DNA from: Actinomycetota bacterium | GTDB lineage: Bacteria; Actinomycetota; Thermoleophilia; Gaiellales; Gaiellaceae | Assembly (NCBI GenBank): GCA_005885565.1 | Contig: VAXK01000153.1 | Span: 1-16,211, forward strand | DNA: 16,211 nucleotides | Direction of reading: 5' to 3' | In this document: positions 13,972-16,211 of the stretch, one piece after another | Position numbering within the stretch: position 1 is the first letter of the stretch | Layout of the letters: every line of letters begins with the position of its first letter | Program-made: the position numbers and the translations under genes | The notes under the pieces: model-generated | What the model was told of the DNA's origin: nothing | Database searches by the model: none | The model's input: only the letters and a program-made list of their open reading frames with translations

Positions 13972-15480
13972 GTGACCCTACTCGCCGACCTCGTCGCCGC
14001 CTCGAACGACGTCGCCGCGACGAGCTCGCGCTCCCGGAAGATCGCCGTCCTCGCCGACCTGCTGCGCAGGCTCGACGCAGGCGAGGCGCCGATCGCGGCG
14101 GGGCTCCTCTCCGGCCTCCCTCGGCAGGGCCGGGTCGGCGTGGGCTACTCGACGATCTACGCGCTCGAGCAGGCGCCGGCCCGGGAGGCCTCTCTCACGA
14201 TCGGGGATCTCGACTTCGCGATCGTCCAGATCCAGCGGGCGACGGGCAGCGGATCGGCGGCGCGGCGCAAGGCGCTCCTCGTCGGGTTGCTCGGCCGCGC
14301 GACCGCGGCGGAAGCCGACTTCGTCAAGCGTCTCTTCACCGGCGAGCTGAGGCAAGGAGCGCTGACCGCCCTCGTTGCGGAGGCGGTCGCCAAGGCGGCG
14401 GGCGTCGCGCCCGAGACGGCACGGCGCGCGCTGATGATGACGGGCGACCTGCCGCGCACCGCCGAGATCGCGCTCTCGAGCGGCGAGGAAGGACTGCGCG
14501 CCGTCGGCTTCGAGATCTTCCGCCCGATCCTGCCGATGCTCGCCGCGACGGCCGAGACGGTGGCCGGCGCCGTCGCGGGCTTCGAGCGCGCCTCGGTGGA
14601 GTGGAAGCTCGACGGGATCCGCATCCAGGTGCATCGCCGCGGCCCGGAGGTGCGCGTCTTCACCCGCAACCTCAACGACATCACACACGCGGTGCCGGCG
14701 ACCGTGGCGGCCGCGCTCCGCCTCCCGCTGGAGCAGGCGGTGCTCGACGGCGAGGCGCTCTGGATGGGCGACGACGGCCCGGCGGCGTTCCAGGACACCG
14801 TGGCGCAGATCGACCGCCAGGCCTCGCCGGAGGGAATCACGACCTTCTTCTTCGACCTCCTCCACGTCGACGGCGAAGACCTGCTCGACGTGCCGCTCGA
14901 GGAGCGAGCGCGGCGGCTCGCCGAGATCGCGCCGGAGCTCGAGGTGCCCCGGCTCCTCACCTCCGACCCCGCGGAGGGAGAGCGCATCCTGGACGAAGCC
15001 CTCGGCGCCGGACACGAGGGCGTCGTCGTGAAGGACGCCGCGTCCCCGTACGCGGCCGGCCGGCGCGGCAAGGCCTGGCGCAAGGTGAAGCCGGTGCGGA
15101 CGTACGATCTCGTCGTGCTCGGCGCGGAGTGGGGACACGGCCGCCGGCAGGGCTGGCTCTCCAACCTGCACCTCGGCGCCCGCGACCCGGCGACGGGCGG
15201 GTTCGTGATGGTGGGGAAGACCTTCAAGGGTATGACCGACGAGCTGCTCGACTGGCAGACGAGGGAGCTGCTCGAGCGCGAGACCGGCCGGCGCGGGATC
15301 GCGGTGCTCGTCCGCCCGGAGCTCGTGGTCGAGGTCGCGCTGGACGGCGTGCAGTCCTCGACGCGGTACCCGGGAGGAGTAGCGCTTCGCTTCGCGCGGG
15401 TGAAGCGCTACCGGCCGGACAAGAGCCCGGAGGAGGCGGACACGATCGACGACCTGCGCGCGTTGCTGAGCACACGATGA
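13972..15480 (+). CDS. lig: ATP-dependent DNA ligase, LigB type
   Basis: 502-aa ligase that seals nicks using ATP, similar in length and layout to mycobacterial LigB and archaeal ligases. The N-terminal DNA-binding domain spans about 1-180 (FTGELRQGAL at 122-131). The adenylation domain has motif I EWKLDGIR with the AMP-accepting Lys212, motif III FFFDLLHVDG (292-301), motif IV EGVVVKD (349-355) and motif V WRKVKP (369-374). A C-terminal OB-fold carries VMVGKTFKGMTD and RYPGGVALRFARVKRYRPDK. All key residues are present. The GTG at 13972 is the only start matching the family N-terminus. There is no neighbouring Ku or LigD, so a general repair role rather than end-joining is likely. The stop overlaps the acetyltransferase ATG by 4 nt (ATGA). 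Confidence 0.95.
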   Translation: MTLLADLVAASNDVAATSSRSRKIAVLADLLRRLDAGEAPIAAGLLSGLPRQGRVGVGYSTIYALEQAPAREASLTIGDLDFAIVQIQRATGSGSAARRKALLVGLLGRATAAEADFVKRLFTGELRQGALTALVAEAVAKAAGVAPETARRALMMTGDLPRTAEIALSSGEEGLRAVGFEIFRPILPMLAATAETVAGAVAGFERASVEWKLDGIRIQVHRRGPEVRVFTRNLNDITHAVPATVAAALRLPLEQAVLDGEALWMGDDGPAAFQDTVAQIDRQASPEGITTFFFDLLHVDGEDLLDVPLEERARRLAEIAPELEVPRLLTSDPAEGERILDEALGAGHEGVVVKDAASPYAAGRRGKAWRKVKPVRTYDLVVLGAEWGHGRRQGWLSNLHLGARDPATGGFVMVGKTFKGMTDELLDWQTRELLERETGRRGIAVLVRPELVVEVALDGVQSSTRYPGGVALRFARVKRYRPDKSPEEADTIDDLRALLSTR

Positions 15481-16094
15481 TCATCGAGACGGAGCGACTG
15501 CTGTTGCGGGTGCCGGAGGACTCCGACGTCGACGCGTGGACGGCGATGCTGACCGACGAGGAGGTGGCGCGCTACCTCGGCCCGCCGTTCGACTCACGCG
15601 GCTCGGTCGCAGCCCATGTTCGAACCGTTCGGGAGCGCCACGGAGCAGACGGATTCGGTCTCCTGGCCGTCGTGCGGCGGGAAGACCGTCTCGTGATCGG
15701 TCGCTCCGGGTTCCTCGTCTGGGACACGGGCACCTGGACGACGAGCACCCGCCGAGACGCCGACGAGCGCGCCGAGGTCGAGATCGGATGGACGCTCGCG
15801 CGCGACTGCTGGGGCTTCGGCTACGCGACCGAGGCAGGTGAGGCCTGCCGCGATCACGGCTTCACGGAGCTCGGACTGACTCGGATCGCCGCCGTCATCC
15901 AGCACGGCAACCGACGATCCACCGCGGTCGCGCGCCGTCTCGGCATGAGGCACGAGCAGGACATCCGAACCGCGAAGGGCTTCGAGGCAGAGCTTTGGAT
16001 CGTGAGGCGCCGCTCAGCCGGGGAGCTCGGCCAGCGCCGTTCGAGGAAGCGCCGCTCCGCGTCCGAGTGGACGAGCTCGAGCGCGCGCTCGTAG
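15477..16094 (+). CDS. GNAT N-acetyltransferase, RimJ/RimL-like
   Basis: 205-aa acetyl-CoA-dependent N-acetyltransferase. The N-terminus MIIETERLLLRVPEDSDVDA is typical of the RimJ/RimL group. EVEIGWTLARDCWGFGYATEA contains the acetyl-CoA binding loop, and RIAAVIQHGNRRSTAVARRL with LGM is the motif-B region. The recognisable domain ends near ELWIVRR. The last 28 or so residues are Arg/Ser-rich and lie antisense to the sigma-factor gene, so the natural stop may have been lost or shifted. Its ATG overlaps the ligase stop by 4 nt, indicating co-translation. The substrate (protein N-terminus or small amine) is unknown. Confidence 0.88.
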   Translation: MIIETERLLLRVPEDSDVDAWTAMLTDEEVARYLGPPFDSRGSVAAHVRTVRERHGADGFGLLAVVRREDRLVIGRSGFLVWDTGTWTTSTRRDADERAEVEIGWTLARDCWGFGYATEAGEACRDHGFTELGLTRIAAVIQHGNRRSTAVARRLGMRHEQDIRTAKGFEAELWIVRRRSAGELGQRRSRKRRSASEWTSSSARS

Positions 16095-16211
16095 GCCGGA
16101 CGAGCCTCGTCGACGCGATCGAGCCGGCGCAGCAGCTCGGCGCGCGTTGCGTGCAGATAGTGGTACGAGTCGAGCTCGAGGCGGTCGACCAGTGCGAGCG
16201 CAGCCTCGACC
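16014..16211 (-). CDS. ECF RNA polymerase sigma factor with TPR-like C-terminal domain, 3' end only, apparent frameshift
   Basis: The fragment reads VEAALALVDRLELDSYHYLH, then ATRAELLRRLDRVDEARPAY and ERALELVHSDAERRFLERR. This is the helical-repeat C-terminal end of ECF sigma factors of the SigJ/ECF42 (DUF6596) type. The expected final residues LAELPG and a TGA at 16016-16014 are present but in a different frame, as if one base were missing around 16031-16036. Read literally, the frame runs on to a stop at 15856-15854, antisense to the acetyltransferase gene. I give the end at the family-consistent stop. The sigma-2 and sigma-4 domains lie beyond the window. Its 3' end overlaps the convergent acetyltransferase by 81 bp. 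Confidence 0.65.
   Translation of the reverse strand, partial: GRGCARTGRPPRARLVPLSARNARRAAAPARSRRRGSSGLRARARARPLGRGAALPRTALAELPG

Noticed and set aside
13440..15476. Very long open frame running into the acetyltransferase
   Set aside because: Up to 15476 it is an out-of-frame shadow of the hydrolase (antisense) and ligase; real coding begins at 15477.
1..16211. CRISPR array, IS element, toxin-antitoxin or defence island
   Set aside because: No spaced direct repeats, transposase, terminal inverted repeats or recognisable defence genes were found on either strand.

Overview
This is a very GC-rich, densely packed bacterial chromosome segment. The codon bias is toward G/C third positions, GTG starts are frequent, and genes are joined by 1-4 nt overlaps. 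It carries a TIGR03118-like propeller protein, a DUF2630 protein, a LigB-type ATP-dependent DNA ligase and a DUF6596-type ECF sigma factor tail. Together these suggest an actinobacterium, possibly of the Thermoleophilia type; this is inference from gene content and no marker gene is present. I see no tRNA, rRNA, CRISPR array, insertion sequence or phage gene.

Region 1 (1-8533) looks like a carbohydrate-uptake operon. A divergent LacI-type regulator, cut off at the left edge, faces a 150-bp promoter region with at least two operator-like palindromes. Then follow a family-5 (peptide/oligosaccharide type) solute-binding protein, two DppB/DppC-like permeases, two DppD/DppF-like ATPases, a complete GH1 beta-glucosidase and a secreted TIGR03118-family beta-propeller protein. 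A strong hairpin separates the binding protein from the first permease, which may keep the binding protein in excess. The simplest reading is import of beta-glucosides or cello-oligosaccharides by a 'dipeptide-type' ABC transporter, followed by cytoplasmic hydrolysis, under LacI control.

Region 2 (8530-9525, minus strand) is a second, complete LacI regulator. Its stop overlaps the stop of the propeller gene by a shared CTAG. Its DNA-binding domain closely resembles that of the first LacI.

Region 3 (9586-13376, plus strand) is a run of small housekeeping or stress-type genes: an alpha/beta hydrolase, a metallophosphoesterase, a thioredoxin-fold plus GNAT-type fusion, DUF2630, a PhnB-like VOC protein and a damaged phosphotransferase (kinase) gene with no start codon, two frame changes and an apparent internal deletion.

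Region 4 (13368-16211) has a Tex30/KANL3-type small hydrolase on the minus strand, divergent by only 7 bp from a LigB-type DNA ligase. The ligase overlaps a RimJ/RimL-like GNAT acetyltransferase by 4 nt. The window ends in the C-terminal part of an ECF sigma factor on the minus strand, whose last codons appear frameshifted.

I found no convincing new multi-gene system. The most useful leads are the sugar operon built on a peptide-type transporter, the unexplained propeller protein coupled to its beta-glucosidase, the tandem-palindrome operator region, the thioredoxin-fold/GNAT fusion and the two genes with frame damage.
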